A stretch of 59,304 nt of DNA, from NCBI GenBank assembly GCA_021733795.1, contig JAIPKB010000008.1, positions 1-59,304 on the forward strand. Reading direction: 5' to 3'. Made by a program: the position numbers and the translations under genes. Source of the DNA: Akkermansiaceae bacterium. GTDB lineage: Bacteria; Verrucomicrobiota; Verrucomicrobiia; Verrucomicrobiales; Akkermansiaceae. The notes under the pieces are model-generated. The model saw only the letters and a program-made list of their open reading frames with translations. It was not told the DNA's origin and did not search any database. Position 1 is the stretch's first letter. Each line of letters opens with the position of its first letter. Positions 18,501 through 27,199 of this stretch are shown here, in pieces.

Positions 18501-21500
18501 GTCATACGGATTCTCGTCGCTGTCATCGTTGGCGATGCTGAGGGTGGCGGTCCGCAGGCCGGGAGCGCCGGGGTCGAAGGTCACCTGAAACGTGGTCGCT
18601 CCTCCGGGCAAGACGGTGGAGTCGACCGGCTGCGCCGTCACCGTGAAATCCGCCGCGTGTGTGCCGCTCACGTTCACCTTGGGCGCGCCCGTGAGGTTCA
18701 AGTCCAATCTACCCAGGTTTTGAATGGTGAAAGTGCGCGTCATGGTCCCTCCTTCGGCGACGGCGCCAAAATCGGTGTGATCGTAGGCGTCGGGCAGGAC
18801 ATCGCCGTCGGGGATGATCACACCGTTGCCGACCAGGTTGATTTCGATGGCAAGAGGAGCGCCCGCAATCGCCCAGCTTTGATGGCCACCCGCGGCCACC
18901 GCACTGACGGTCTTGCCGGCAAGTACCCCGCTCTGGTCCACCGGCACCGGCACATTGCTGTGCGTGGTGCTGCCGTTGCCCAACTGGCCGTAATAGTTGT
19001 ATCCCCACGCGGCCAGCGTGCCGTCCGAACACAGTGCCATACTGTGAATGCTCCCCGCGGCCACCGCGACGACCGTCTTGCCGGACAGCACCCCGCCCCG
19101 GTTTACCAGCACCGGCACATTACTTTGCGTTGTGCTGCCGTCGCCCAATTTGCCGTATGAGTTGTCTCCCCACGCGGCCAGCGTGCCGTCCGAACACAGC
19201 GCCATACTGTGATAACGCCCCGCGGCCACGGCGACGACCGTCTTGCCGGACAGCACCTCGCCTTGGTCCACCTGCACTGGCACGGTGCTTTTTTGCATGG
19301 TGCTGCCGTTGCCCAATTGGCCGTAATAGTTGGATCCCCACGCGGCCAGCGTGCCGTCCGAGCACAGCGCCATACTGTGATAACGCCCCGCGGCCACGGC
19401 GACGACCGTTTTGCCGGACAGCACCTCGCCTTGGTCCACCTGCACTGGCACGGTGCTTTTTTGCATGGTGCTGCCGTTGCCCAATTGGCCGTAATAGTTG
19501 GATCCCCACGCTGCCAGCGTGCCGTCCGAGCACAGCGCCATACTGTGATCGGATCCCGCGGCCACGGCGATGACCGTCTTGCTAGAAAGCACTCCGCCCC
19601 GGTTTACCAGCACCGGCACGTTGCTTTGCGTGGTGCTGCCGTCGCCCAATTTGCCGTATGAGTTATTTCCCCACGCGGCCAGCGTGCCGTCCGAGCACAG
19701 CGCCATACTGTGATCGGGTCCCGCGGCCACGGCGATGACCGTCTTGCTAGAAAGCACTCCGCCCCGGTTTACCAGCACCGGCACATTACTTTGCGTTGTG
19801 CTGCCGTCGCCCAATTTGCCGTATGAGTTATCTCCCCACGCGGCCAGCGTACCGTCCGAGCACAGCGCTAGGGTGTGTGCCCATCCCGCGGCCACGGCGA
19901 TTACCGTCTTGCCGGACAGAACTCCGTCTGCGGGTGCGTCCGTTGGCACATTGTATAGCGTCGCGCTGGTGTCGTCGATCTCGCCGTAATAGTTGGATCC
20001 CCACGCGGCGGTGCTGGCATCCCTCCAAACCAAAACGAGGTCGTTGCCGGTGCCGCCGTAGTAATTGGCCACAAAGTGGTAAATCACCCCGCCGAAGCTC
20101 AGCGTGATCACTTGTCCCTGGGCGAGATTGTCAAAGACACCGTTGATGAACTCCAAGCCGGTGTTTTGCACCACCATCAGTTCCGTGCCGGGGGACGGCG
20201 CGTAGTTCAGTGCAATGCTCACCGTGTTGCCCGTGGCCGTCAGGCTGCTCACCGAGACCGGCACCTCGTCGCCTGTCGTATAGACGGCGTCCACCGGGGC
20301 AAGCCCGGTGCCCTGAATGGCAAAATCGTAGGGGTTTTCATCACTGTCATCGCTCGCGACGCTGAGAGTCGCGGTGCGCAGGCCGGAAGCACCGGGGCCG
20401 AAGGTCACCTGAAACGTGGTCGTGCCTCCGGGCAAGACGGTGGGGTCGGCCGGCTGCGCCGTCACCGTGAAATCCGTGGCGTGCGTGCCGTTGACAGCCA
20501 CCTTGGGCGCGCCCGTTAGGGTCAGTGCGCCGTCGCCGGAATTCTGAATGGTGAAGGTGCGCAGCACGGTGCTGCCGTTCACGCGGGCGCCCCCGAAATC
20601 GGTGTGATCGGCCAGGCTGGGCGTCGTGTCGCCCGCCGGGATTTCCGTGCCGTTACCGGTGAGGTTGATCTCAGGGGCGTAAACGGTGATCGTCCGATCG
20701 ACCCTGGCAGAGTCATAGAGGGTGGTTGCGGAGATCGAGGCACGCACCGTGACTGAGCCCTGACCGGTGAAGCTCAGCTTCGGAGGGCGCGTGTCCGAGA
20801 TCCCGCCGGGCCCGCCGATGACCGAGAAGGTCACCGCGCCGCCCGAATCCGAGGTGGCGGAGAGCACGATCGAATCGGTCGTCAGGGCGGCGGGCTGCAG
20901 GTTGAAGACGAGGTTCGGGTCGCATTTGGTGACATTGACATCCCTTGTGACCGATGCCGGGGCATACTCAGTGTTGCCCGCCACGCTGGCAGTCACCTTC
21001 ACCGTCCCGGCTCCGGTAAAGCTCAGCGTGCTGCCGCTGATCGAGCCGGGTCCGGCGGTGACTGAGAAGGTCACCGCCAGGCCGGAGGTCGAGGTGGCCG
21101 CAAGGGGATAGGTTGCGCAGGCTCCGGCGGTTGGCGGCGGTGGCGAAGTCCAGGTGATGGTCTGCGGCTTGGGCTCGGCCAGTTGGGTGATCCCGAGCGA
21201 GCCGCTGTAGAGGTTGTCGGAAGTGTGGAATCCCAGGGCATATGTGCGCGGGGAGCCCGTTGCGTTCGGAGCAACGGTGATAGTGCACAGAGCACTGTCG
21301 TTGCCCGACTGCGGCTGGACGGTCTGGATCCAGGACGGCCATCCCGAATCGACCTTCCAGCCGGTCGGGCCGGTTGAATTATAGGCATAGACCGTAACCG
21401 AGCGTTGGCCGCCCGTGTGTGAGAAAGTCAGGCCGGAGGAATCGGGCCAGACTCCGGACTGTCCCCGGGCGGTGGTCGAGCAAGTGAGTGCCATGGCGGC

Positions 21501-21539
21501 AAAGGCCAGGGCCTGCAGGAGTTGTCGGTAGCTTTTCAT
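15516..21539 (-). CDS. Giant exported RCC1-repeat protein with choice-of-anchor D domains
   Basis: A 2007-residue protein with a signal peptide (MKSYRQLLQALAFAAMALTCSTTARG). The N-terminal part has BACON-like and Ig-like stretches (WPSWIQTVQPQSG, then two FTGAGTVKVTASV-type modules). Two RCC1 beta-propellers follow, each with seven LAAWGxNxYGxLGxGS units ending AAGxxHSLALCSDGT. Each propeller is preceded by a ~90-residue module ending VANYYGGTGNDLVLVWRD. Five choice-of-anchor D domains (EINLTGNGTEIPAGDTTPS, DENPYDFAIQGTG) sit between and after the propellers. The C-terminus has a DTDGDGMGDAAE calcium-binding-like turn and ends FFRLEAR, a style common in verrucomicrobial exported proteins. It is probably a surface or secreted adhesin-like protein. 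A conserved leader element lies 177-269 bp upstream. Confidence 0.9.
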   Translation of the reverse strand: MKSYRQLLQALAFAAMALTCSTTARGQSGVWPDSSGLTFSHTGGQRSVTVYAYNSTGPTGWKVDSGWPSWIQTVQPQSGNDSALCTITVAPNATGSPRTYALGFHTSDNLYSGSLGITQLAEPKPQTITWTSPPPPTAGACATYPLAATSTSGLAVTFSVTAGPGSISGSTLSFTGAGTVKVTASVAGNTEYAPASVTRDVNVTKCDPNLVFNLQPAALTTDSIVLSATSDSGGAVTFSVIGGPGGISDTRPPKLSFTGQGSVTVRASISATTLYDSARVDRTITVYAPEINLTGNGTEIPAGDTTPSLADHTDFGGARVNGSTVLRTFTIQNSGDGALTLTGAPKVAVNGTHATDFTVTAQPADPTVLPGGTTTFQVTFGPGASGLRTATLSVASDDSDENPYDFAIQGTGLAPVDAVYTTGDEVPVSVSSLTATGNTVSIALNYAPSPGTELMVVQNTGLEFINGVFDNLAQGQVITLSFGGVIYHFVANYYGGTGNDLVLVWRDASTAAWGSNYYGEIDDTSATLYNVPTDAPADGVLSGKTVIAVAAGWAHTLALCSDGTLAAWGDNSYGKLGDGSTTQSNVPVLVNRGGVLSSKTVIAVAAGPDHSMALCSDGTLAAWGNNSYGKLGDGSTTQSNVPVLVNRGGVLSSKTVIAVAAGSDHSMALCSDGTLAAWGSNYYGQLGNGSTMQKSTVPVQVDQGEVLSGKTVVAVAAGRYHSMALCSDGTLAAWGSNYYGQLGNGSTMQKSTVPVQVDQGEVLSGKTVVAVAAGRYHSMALCSDGTLAAWGDNSYGKLGDGSTTQSNVPVLVNRGGVLSGKTVVAVAAGSIHSMALCSDGTLAAWGYNYYGQLGNGSTTHSNVPVPVDQSGVLAGKTVSAVAAGGHQSWAIAGAPLAIEINLVGNGVIIPDGDVLPDAYDHTDFGAVAEGGTMTRTFTIQNLGRLDLNLTGAPKVNVSGTHAADFTVTAQPVDSTVLPGGATTFQVTFDPGAPGLRTATLSIANDDSDENPYDFAIQGNTLIHEINLTGNGAGIPAGDTTPSLADHTDFGGALVNGSTVLRTFTVQNLGALDLTLTGVPKVAVSGTHATDFMVTAQPADSTVLPVGATTFQVTFDPGAPGLRTATLSIANDDSDENPYDFAIQGTGLAAVDAVYTTGDEVPASLSSLTATGNTVNIALNYAPLPGTQLMVVQNTGLELIDGTFDNLAQGQTVALSFGGTTYHFVANYYGGTGNDLVLVWRDTYAFAWGGGFTEGGVAVPVAVIQTGGVLDDRTVLAVATGLDHSLALCSDGTLAAWGLNEYGQLGNDSTTQSNVPVLVNRGGVLSGKTVIAVAAGWAHSLALCSDGTLAAWGRNNYGQLGNGSTTQSNVPVPVDQSGVLAGKTVSAVAASGYHCLALCSDGTLAAWGRGDYSQLGNGSTTDSSVPVPVDQSGVLAGKTVIAVATGSSHSLALCSDGTLAAWGYNESGKLGNGSTTQGTVPVPVDQGGVFAGKTVIAMAAGWEHSLALASDGTLAAWGYNFSGQLGNGSTTDSSVPVLVDQSGVLAGKTVIAVAAGYHSLALCSDGTLAAWGSNRFGELGNGSTTQSTVPVPVDQSGVLAGKTVIAVAAANGHSLALAAVPPRPDINLTGNGVKIPDGDTTPIPGDHTDFGDVGAGGSVVRTFTIHNRGGLDLTLTGTPKVDLSGTHAGDFTVTSQPADSTLLPGGSTTFEVTFVPGAYGVRDATLSIANNDSDEDPYTFAIRGIGILPDINLVSGSSITSGGTRNFEATIVGNTANAMFTIQNPGSANLDGLTITKDGPDADHFTVTVDPVAPVLPGGDTAFTIVFASATTGVKTAAIHIANNVPGKSPYDITLTAQALAYDEDTDGDGMGDAAELQWAAMGFDWQVSQPTLVNTFNANASAAGYHDQAQYEANRSAGQTDVLNDPNPFGLYTLSQVQALNLDTALVQKNDTSGEFMFTFGLQSSTNLVDYVPFPFTAAETTINAEGKIELRFTTPGDAAFFRLEAR
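19211..19546 (-). repeat. Two near-identical 168-bp RCC1 units
   Basis: Units 19211-19378 and 19379-19546 differ at about two positions and encode the same 56-residue propeller blade twice. Neighbouring blades are clearly more diverged, so this is the youngest duplication within the gene and a likely site of copy-number change. Confidence 0.9.
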
Positions 21540-22173
21540 TCCAAGGGTCGTGTTTGAGATTGGGTGTTCTGGTCTTCGGTGACCAGCAAGCCGGCATCGT
21601 GGGTCTCGGCCACCTCCTCGGAGGCCTCGTAGTCGCAGTCGCCGTCACTGCAAGGAATTTGCTTTTGGCGGGTGGCTCCTGAAACAGCCGTAGGGCCGGA
21701 CCGGAGGGCGGGGAAACGGCTAGGAAATTGCTTCCGAGATTGGCGTGCATGTGGAAGCGGAAGCGGGGCTCGCAGAGCGGAAAAAAGGGGCTTGCGGGGG
21801 AAAAGGGGTCCGGGACGGTTGGAAAAACGCAACGAAGGAGCCAACCGGGACAGTGGTCGGACAGGATCATGCCAGAAAATGAACGTTGGCGGCAGATTCA
21901 TCGGAGCTATTCCGACCGCAACACCCTTCCCACCCCCGTTGTCAAGGAAAATCGACAGGAAAATCGGAGGAAAATCGGAGGGCATTTCAAGTTTTGACAC
22001 TGTTTATGCCAGTTTGCGGCTTCGCCGGGGTGGCCCTGAGTTCGCTAGCGCTCACGCCGCGTTCAGGAGTCAACCAACTATCCATTGCTTGTGGAATTGC
22101 GTTGTCAAAAAACACCGCCCGCACCGCGCTCATTCCCGGCCAAGGGGCAGACATTCACGGCATCCGGCCATCA
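21540..22173. other. Leader/intergenic region upstream of the RCC1 gene
   Basis: Holds the conserved leader element (21716-21808, minus). A short second echo of its core (CAAAAGCAAATTCCTTGCAG, minus, near 21640-21660) lies closer to the start codon. The rest has no gene I can support. A short purine-rich run of gaaaatcgga-type units occurs at about 21950-21985. Confidence 0.6.
21716..21808 (-). repeat. Conserved ~95-bp leader element, copy C
   Basis: On the minus strand a pyrimidine-rich CCCCTTTTCCCC tract leads to CTCTGCGAGCC, then CATGCACGCCAATCT, and ends GGAAGCAATTTCCTAGC. The same order and spacing occur at 22650-22745 (minus), 51532-51630 (plus) and 52415-52496 (plus). It lies upstream of the RCC1 gene on the coding strand. 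Confidence 0.8.
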
Positions 22174-22362
22174 TCACGGCCGCAGGTGCTCGAAACGGGA
22201 AAGACCGAACGCGCGGAAATCGGCGTCGAATGAGGTTAGACGAAAACCTTGAGACTCGGCGTGGTCGGCAACCTGCTCCCACCACCGCCAGGCTGTGGAG
22301 TGATGCGCATGCCCCTCGACCACGGTGGCGAACAACACATTGACATCGGCCACGGTTTTCAT
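22174..22362 (-). pseudogene. VapC-type PIN toxin with internal deletion
   Basis: The 62-residue frame begins like a full VapC (MKTVADVNVLFATVVEGHAH, then HSTAWRWWEQ) and ends like one (AESQGFRLTSFDADFRAF). The roughly 70 residues between are missing, compared with the usual ~130-residue length. That removes the middle acidic residues of the active site. Its ATG overlaps the antitoxin stop as ATGA, the normal vapBC arrangement. The toxin is almost certainly inactive. Confidence 0.75.
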
Positions 22363-22610
22363 CGGCCTGCCTTGGCGAGATCCTGCTCGTCCATGAGCCC
22401 GGCGAGTTCGGCATTGGTGAACGCGGGTGCTTGCGGCATCATGTCCAGCGTGATGGGTGGCGCGGTCATGCGAGCTGCCGCAGGCTGTCCGGCATCAAGC
22501 TCGCGTTGCAACGCCACAGTGATGAGCCCTTTCAAGGTCAAGCGACGTTGCAAAGCCGCGAGTTTGGCTCGGTTCAAGAGAGACTCAGGGAGTTCAACGG
22601 TCGTTCGCAT
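22359..22610 (-). CDS. VapB-type ribbon-helix-helix antitoxin
   Basis: An 83-residue protein from ATG 22610 (MRTTVELPESLLNRAKLAAL). The upstream in-frame start adds six non-conserved residues. The RHH strand TTVELPE and the helices (RRLTLKGLITVALQREL) bind DNA. The C-terminal tail (NAELAGLMDEQDLAKAGR) would wrap the toxin. The partner VapC is internally deleted, so this antitoxin may now only autoregulate or cross-talk. A conserved leader element ends about 38 bp upstream. Confidence 0.8.
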   Translation of the reverse strand: MRTTVELPESLLNRAKLAALQRRLTLKGLITVALQRELDAGQPAAARMTAPPITLDMMPQAPAFTNAELAGLMDEQDLAKAGR

Positions 22611-22649
22611 ACATATAGATGCGCACATCTCCGGATTTTCGCAAGCTTG

Positions 22650-22745
22650 ATGATTGCTAAGAAATTGCTTTTACGATTGGCGCGCATCTGGGAGCGGGAG
22701 CTGGGCCCGCAGAACGGGAAAGGGGGTTGCGGGGAAAGGAGGGGG
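22650..22745 (-). repeat. Conserved ~95-bp leader element, copy D
   Basis: On the minus strand: CTCCTTTCCCCGCAACCCCC, then GTTCTGCGGGCC, ATGCGCGCCAATCG, and AAAAGCAATTTCTTAGCAAT. Same order as copies A-C. It lies just upstream of the vapB start. Confidence 0.8.
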
Positions 22746-22750
22746 AACGG

Positions 22751-23259
22751 GGCAAAAGCTGAAATGCTGAAATGCTGGAAATTGAGAAGACCACGCCGCC
22801 CTGGGACGGTGAGCAGGGTGGATGCTCTGGTCAGACGGGAAGGTGATGGGGGTCATGGGACGGTCTTTCCAAATGCGAGAATACGGTTTGCCATGGTGTT
22901 CCAACGACACCTCGTTGCCACGGGAAGAGAGCCCGGCAAGATGCCGGGCTCAGCCGGCGAGACGCCCAATACCGTTCAAGTAAGAATTTTGAACCACGGA
23001 TTGCACGGATTGGCACGGATAGTGCCCCGCGCTTCATTAGCAATCTTATCCGTGTGCATCCGGTGCGTCAGGCCAAGCCTGGCTTCTCTATTGTTCTGAA
23101 ACGTGAACAACATGTCAAATAAGTGTCCAACATGTAGCCAACCCGGCGCGACCCATATGGGAGCGACAAAACCTACCTGAATGTGACGCCCTCCAGGAAA
23201 TCGTTGAAGAAAGCCCGGGATGCGATGCGTGCAAAAATCCGCCGTGGAGCGGGGCGGGG
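22751..23259. other. Gene-free region with dispersed repeats
   Basis: Contains a small ctgaaatg direct repeat (about 22757-22780), the 80-bp hairpin repeat (22887-22966), and a cacggat-type repeat (about 22993-23060) whose arms can fold back on one another. A 22-codon frame with a CPTC motif starts near 23112 but has no support as a gene. Confidence 0.55.
22887..22966 (+). repeat. 80-bp dispersed repeat with 9-bp hairpin, copy 2
   Basis: Same sequence and orientation as 14595-14674. It contains the GAGCCCGGC/GCCGGGCTC hairpin with loop AAGAT. No IS5-type termini bound this copy. Confidence 0.85.
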
Positions 23260-25332
23260 TCAATCAAGGTCGAGGGCTTCGAGGGGTTTGAGTTTCGCCT
23301 CGATCTCGGTGTGGAGTTGTTCCGCGACCCTGGCTTCGTAGTTGGAAAAGGAGGGCGAGTCTGATGGCACGGCCATCACTTGGTCGCGTTGCGTCCAATA
23401 GCGTTCCTCGGCATGGTGGAGCGGCAGGGCGATGCCGCAAAGCAGCATGGCAAACACCCAGGCGGTGGCGGCGGCCTGGCCAACCGTTGAGCGGCGCAAG
23501 GTATGGGGGCTGGAAACCAGGAACATTTTCACGACCTGCACCAGCAGCCACAGCAATGGCAGACCTAACAATATCACCGCGGCCAGGAAGAATCCGTTCA
23601 TCGCTCCGCTGAGGAGGCTCTCGCAGCCAAGCGCCGGGACCGCGAGCGCCAGCAGGGAGATGGCGAGGCCGTCCAGCCGCCATCCGCCGCCGGACCATCC
23701 GAGTGGGGCACCCCGGATTCCGAGCCGCCAGCGGCTGATCGCCAGCGGAGTCATCACGAGCATCAATCCCAGCGCGAGGTGTTGGACGCACGGCTGAATA
23801 AATGTGGTCATTTGCAACGACCATTCGCGGGCGCTGAATGGCGTGAAGCGGGTGATCAGCAGATACCACGCCAGTGGCACCAGCACGCCTCCGATGAGGA
23901 TCCAACCCCAGTCGGAGAACCGAAGGAGCGCCACCAGGCGTTCGGCGAGCCGCCCCGGCAGCCGCCCCGCCGGGCTCCGGGTGTCGCGGCCACGGAAGCC
24001 GGGTGAGATGGCGACTGCGGCGCCGCAACCTAACAAAAGCCACGCCGCCGCCGCGAGCATGCGATCCAGCAACGCGTGGTTGGCCAGACGGCCGGGGCGC
24101 AGGTCGTCCCCGGTGAGCGGCGGGGGGATCCTGACGAGGGACGAACTCATGGGCAGCGAGAGCGCCCCCATGAACGAGCCGCGTTTCCGCACCAGGTCCG
24201 CGATGGGTTGGTTGCCGCGGTTGGAGCGCAACTCCTCGCGCTCCAGCCGGAGGTGTTCCTCCACGGCTGCCAGGATTTCCTCTTGTTTGGTGAGATTCAG
24301 GTCGCGGGCGGCATCGCGGAAGGAACGGCTGGGGCCGCTGATCATGGCCTGTGCCACCAACTGGCCGACCAAGGTGTTGGCGGTGCGGTTGGTAGTCCGG
24401 CAGAGCCACAGCCAGTCGCCGAGGGTGGCGTCAAATCCCGCGGCATCGTGGCTTTCGGCGCAGGCCTGGGCGGCGGCAGCCAGGGCGTCACTCAAATGTC
24501 TGAGTGGCAAGGCTCCGTTGTCCGAATCGGCGGCATGCAGCAGGGTGACGGCGGTGGAAACAAAATCGGTGGGCGGGGGAACCAGTTTCACCCTGAGTTG
24601 GTGAAACTCGGTTTGATAGGTTGAGAATGCCGGTTGCTCCGCAGCCTGATGGGCGAGCGCCAGGGATTCGCGGAATTTCGCTTCATCGAGAATCCGCCAC
24701 GGGGTTGCCTTCCCCTGTTGGGACTCTTTGGTGGTGATGTTGAGTTTTTCGATGGCTTGCTTCGCCAGGCCGGAGGCGGCCAGGGCGGTGAACCAGCCAT
24801 TGTCCGGATCGACGCGGTTGGCGGCCTCGATGATTTCCGGCGACAGGCTTTTGTGGGTGTTGAAATACGCGATGGCGTATTTGGCAAGGAACACGGGGTT
24901 ATCCGGTTCGCTCTGCCACAACGGCCGCCAGCGTTCGGCATCGGTTAGGCCCGTCGGGTCGCCGATCAGCAGCAGGCGCTCCGCTGGCGAGAGGCCTCCC
25001 GGCACCGCGCTCGTCATTGGGCGGAGGCCTTCCTGGGTCGGCACCGCCGAGCGGAATACGCCCTTGACTGTAGCCAACGCCCAAACTCCCACTCCCAGCA
25101 TCGGCAGCGAAACCAGGAGCATGGCCGCCACCAACACCGTCCGCCATTTCCGTAGCGGGCTGCGGTCGCTGCGTTCGAGAGTCGCGGCGGCCTCCGCCAG
25201 TTCGGCATCGCGTCCCTCGCCATGGGTGGCAATCCGTTCCCGCAGTTCGGTTTCGGCGGCCACGCGGATTTCCTCGTCGTGCGCCATGGGCCGGGTGGTC
25301 ACTTCGATGAAATGATCGGCGGCGGCGGACAT
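23260..25332 (-). CDS. Polytopic membrane protein of unknown function
   Basis: A 690-residue protein from ATG 25332. The frame continues upstream, but that part overlaps the end of the MoeB gene and is not convincing. A cytoplasmic N-terminus precedes one membrane segment (about 66-88, VLVAAMLLVSLPMLGVGVWA). A long soluble helical domain follows (about 90-450, including a DPDNGWFTALAASGLAK TPR-like stretch). The C-terminus has about five or six membrane segments (WLLLGCGAAVAI, WILIGGVLVPLAWYLLI, LALGLMLVMTPLAI, LAISLLALAVPALG, FFLAAVILLGLPLLWLLVQV, VFAMLLCGIALPL). No known family is recognised. It starts 28 bp after the moeB-like stop and is probably co-transcribed with it. Confidence 0.75.
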   Translation of the reverse strand: MSAAADHFIEVTTRPMAHDEEIRVAAETELRERIATHGEGRDAELAEAAATLERSDRSPLRKWRTVLVAAMLLVSLPMLGVGVWALATVKGVFRSAVPTQEGLRPMTSAVPGGLSPAERLLLIGDPTGLTDAERWRPLWQSEPDNPVFLAKYAIAYFNTHKSLSPEIIEAANRVDPDNGWFTALAASGLAKQAIEKLNITTKESQQGKATPWRILDEAKFRESLALAHQAAEQPAFSTYQTEFHQLRVKLVPPPTDFVSTAVTLLHAADSDNGALPLRHLSDALAAAAQACAESHDAAGFDATLGDWLWLCRTTNRTANTLVGQLVAQAMISGPSRSFRDAARDLNLTKQEEILAAVEEHLRLEREELRSNRGNQPIADLVRKRGSFMGALSLPMSSSLVRIPPPLTGDDLRPGRLANHALLDRMLAAAAWLLLGCGAAVAISPGFRGRDTRSPAGRLPGRLAERLVALLRFSDWGWILIGGVLVPLAWYLLITRFTPFSAREWSLQMTTFIQPCVQHLALGLMLVMTPLAISRWRLGIRGAPLGWSGGGWRLDGLAISLLALAVPALGCESLLSGAMNGFFLAAVILLGLPLLWLLVQVVKMFLVSSPHTLRRSTVGQAAATAWVFAMLLCGIALPLHHAEERYWTQRDQVMAVPSDSPSFSNYEARVAEQLHTEIEAKLKPLEALDLD

Positions 25333-25360
25333 GACGGGGGTGCGTTGGGTGGGGTGTTGG

Positions 25361-26485
25361 CTATTTTCCCGCCAGCCAGGCGTCCATGCCGCCCACGACG
25401 TTGCGGACATTCGGGAAGCCGTTCTCAGTTAGAAACTGGACCGCCCTCGCCGAACGGCCGCCGGCTTTGCAGAGGACGAGGATCTCACGGTCGCGGGGCA
25501 GGGTGTCGAGTTGCAGCGGCAGGGTGGCCAGCGGGATCAGGCGGGCCTGGGGGATGTTGGCGAGTTCGTGTTCGCCGGGTTCGCGGACATCGATGAGCAG
25601 GCCGTCGAAATGGTCTGCCAGAACGGTGCGGAGTTCGCTGGTGGTGATGGTTTCCATGTTGGGATTCGGAGTGGCGCAGGTGGTGGGGGCGGTGGTTTCA
25701 TGATTGGTGACGCTGTGGATGTCCGGGTGCTCGCCGCAGAGCCGGCAGTGGGGGTCGCGGTTGAGCTTGAGCGAGCGGAAGGAACTTTGCAAGGCGTCGT
25801 AGCAGATCAGGCGGCCCAGCGGGGGAGTGCCGATGCCGAGAATCAGCTTGATCGCCTCCATCGCCTGGAGCGAGCCGATGATGCCGGGCAGCACCCCGAG
25901 CACGCCCGCCTCGGCGCAGGACGGCACGGCCCCCGGCGGCGGCAGCGCGGGCAGCAGGCAGCGGTAGCACGGTCCCCCAAGGTGCGGCGTGAACACGCCC
26001 ACCTGGCCCTCGAAGCGGTGGATCGCGCCGTAAACCAGCGGTTTCCCTAACAAAAAAGCGGTATCGTTGGTTAGGAACCGGGTGGGGAAGTTGTCGCAGC
26101 CGTCGAGCAGCAGGTCATAGCCGGCGGCCAGTTCCATGGCGTTGTCCGGGGTGAAACGGACCGGGTGGGCGTCGACCGTGACGTGGGGGTTGATCTCGTG
26201 CAGGCGGGCGATGGCGCTGTCGAGCTTGGGTTTGCCGATCCATGACTCGCCGTGGAGGATTTGGCGCTGGAGGTTGGAGGCATCCACCACGTCCGGGTCC
26301 ACCAGTCCGAGCCGGCCGACTCCGGCGGCGGCCAGGTAAAGGGCGGCCGGCGAGCCGAGGCCGCCGGGGCCGATGAGCAGCACTGAGCTGTGTTTGAGCT
26401 TCACCTGCCCCTCCAGCCCCACTGCCGGGATCAGCAGGTGGCGGGAATAACGCAGGAGTTCGGCCGGGGAGAGGTCGTGGGACAT
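25361..26485 (-). CDS. moeB: MoeB/ThiF-type adenylyltransferase fused to rhodanese
   Basis: A 374-residue protein from ATG 26485. The open frame runs on upstream but is not conserved there. E1-like adenylation domain: GPGGLGSP (39-46), DGCDNFPTRFL, Zn-binding Cys pairs 173/176 and 247/250, and candidate catalytic Cys190 in PSCAEAGVLG. A C-terminal rhodanese domain (about 278-374) carries active Cys339 in LVLCKAGGRS. Such proteins adenylate the C-terminus of sulfur carriers (MoaD/ThiS-like) and may supply the sulfur themselves. The carrier is not in the window. Confidence 0.92.
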   Translation of the reverse strand: MSHDLSPAELLRYSRHLLIPAVGLEGQVKLKHSSVLLIGPGGLGSPAALYLAAAGVGRLGLVDPDVVDASNLQRQILHGESWIGKPKLDSAIARLHEINPHVTVDAHPVRFTPDNAMELAAGYDLLLDGCDNFPTRFLTNDTAFLLGKPLVYGAIHRFEGQVGVFTPHLGGPCYRCLLPALPPPGAVPSCAEAGVLGVLPGIIGSLQAMEAIKLILGIGTPPLGRLICYDALQSSFRSLKLNRDPHCRLCGEHPDIHSVTNHETTAPTTCATPNPNMETITTSELRTVLADHFDGLLIDVREPGEHELANIPQARLIPLATLPLQLDTLPRDREILVLCKAGGRSARAVQFLTENGFPNVRNVVGGMDAWLAGK

Positions 26486-26593
26486 GGGTGCGCTCAGGAT
26501 GGCAGCGCGTCCGGGGATGCCAAGTGCGAAAAAATGGCGGCGAAAAAGGAAAAAATCCTTTTGTCTCCGGTGGAATGATGCTAGGCTTCCGGT

Positions 26594-27178
26594 ATGGCCG
26601 AAGTTCAATCGACGTTCATGCTTTCTCCGGGCGATGGCGCTCCGGATTTCACCCTGCCGGATGCGAATGGGGTAATGTTGACCCGGGGCGATGCTTCCGG
26701 CGCACGTGGGTTGCTGGTGGCGTTTGTCTGCAACCACTGTCCGTTTGTCCTGCATCTGGCGGATGCGCTCGGCGCGCTGAGTGCGGAGTTGGCGGCGCTG
26801 GACGTGGGGACCGTGGCGATTAACCCGAACGATCTCGCCCGCTACCCGCAGGACGGTCCCGAGGCGATGGTGGCTTTCGCCAGCGAGCACGGCTGGCGTT
26901 TCCCCTACCTGCTGGATGAGAGCCAGGCGGTGGCGAAGGCCTATGGCGCGGCCTGCACCCCGGATTTTTACGTGGTGGATGCGGATGGCCGGGTGTTCTA
27001 CACCGGGCAGTTCGACGATTCCCGCCCGCGCGGCAGCCAGCGCGCCCACGGTGGTGACATCAGCGAGACCGTGCGCCGCATGCTGGCCGGTGAAGCCCCG
27101 CTGGCCAGGCCCTATCCGAGCAGCGGATGCAATATCAAGTGGAAGCCCGGCAACGAGCCGCAGTGGGGTAGGCCATAA
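26594..27178 (+). CDS. Thioredoxin-like (AhpC/TSA, PRX-like1) family protein
   Basis: A 194-residue protein. GDGAPDFTLPDANG opens a peroxiredoxin-like fold, and CNHC (46-49) followed by PFVLHLADAL is the signature of the PRX-like1 subgroup. CTPDFYVVDADGRVFYTGQ and the C-terminal SSGCNIKWK are also typical. It is probably a cytoplasmic thiol reductase or peroxidase, as no signal peptide is present. It is divergent from the moeB gene, with 108 bp between the starts. Confidence 0.9.
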   Translation: MAEVQSTFMLSPGDGAPDFTLPDANGVMLTRGDASGARGLLVAFVCNHCPFVLHLADALGALSAELAALDVGTVAINPNDLARYPQDGPEAMVAFASEHGWRFPYLLDESQAVAKAYGAACTPDFYVVDADGRVFYTGQFDDSRPRGSQRAHGGDISETVRRMLAGEAPLARPYPSSGCNIKWKPGNEPQWGRP

Positions 27179-27199
27179 GGAGAGTGGACATTCCTGTCC

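Noticed and set aside
16131..19160. Long plus-strand open frames opposite the RCC1 gene
   Set aside because: They follow the repeat period of the RCC1 gene on the other strand, have Arg/His-rich low-complexity products and no conserved motif. They are antisense shadows.
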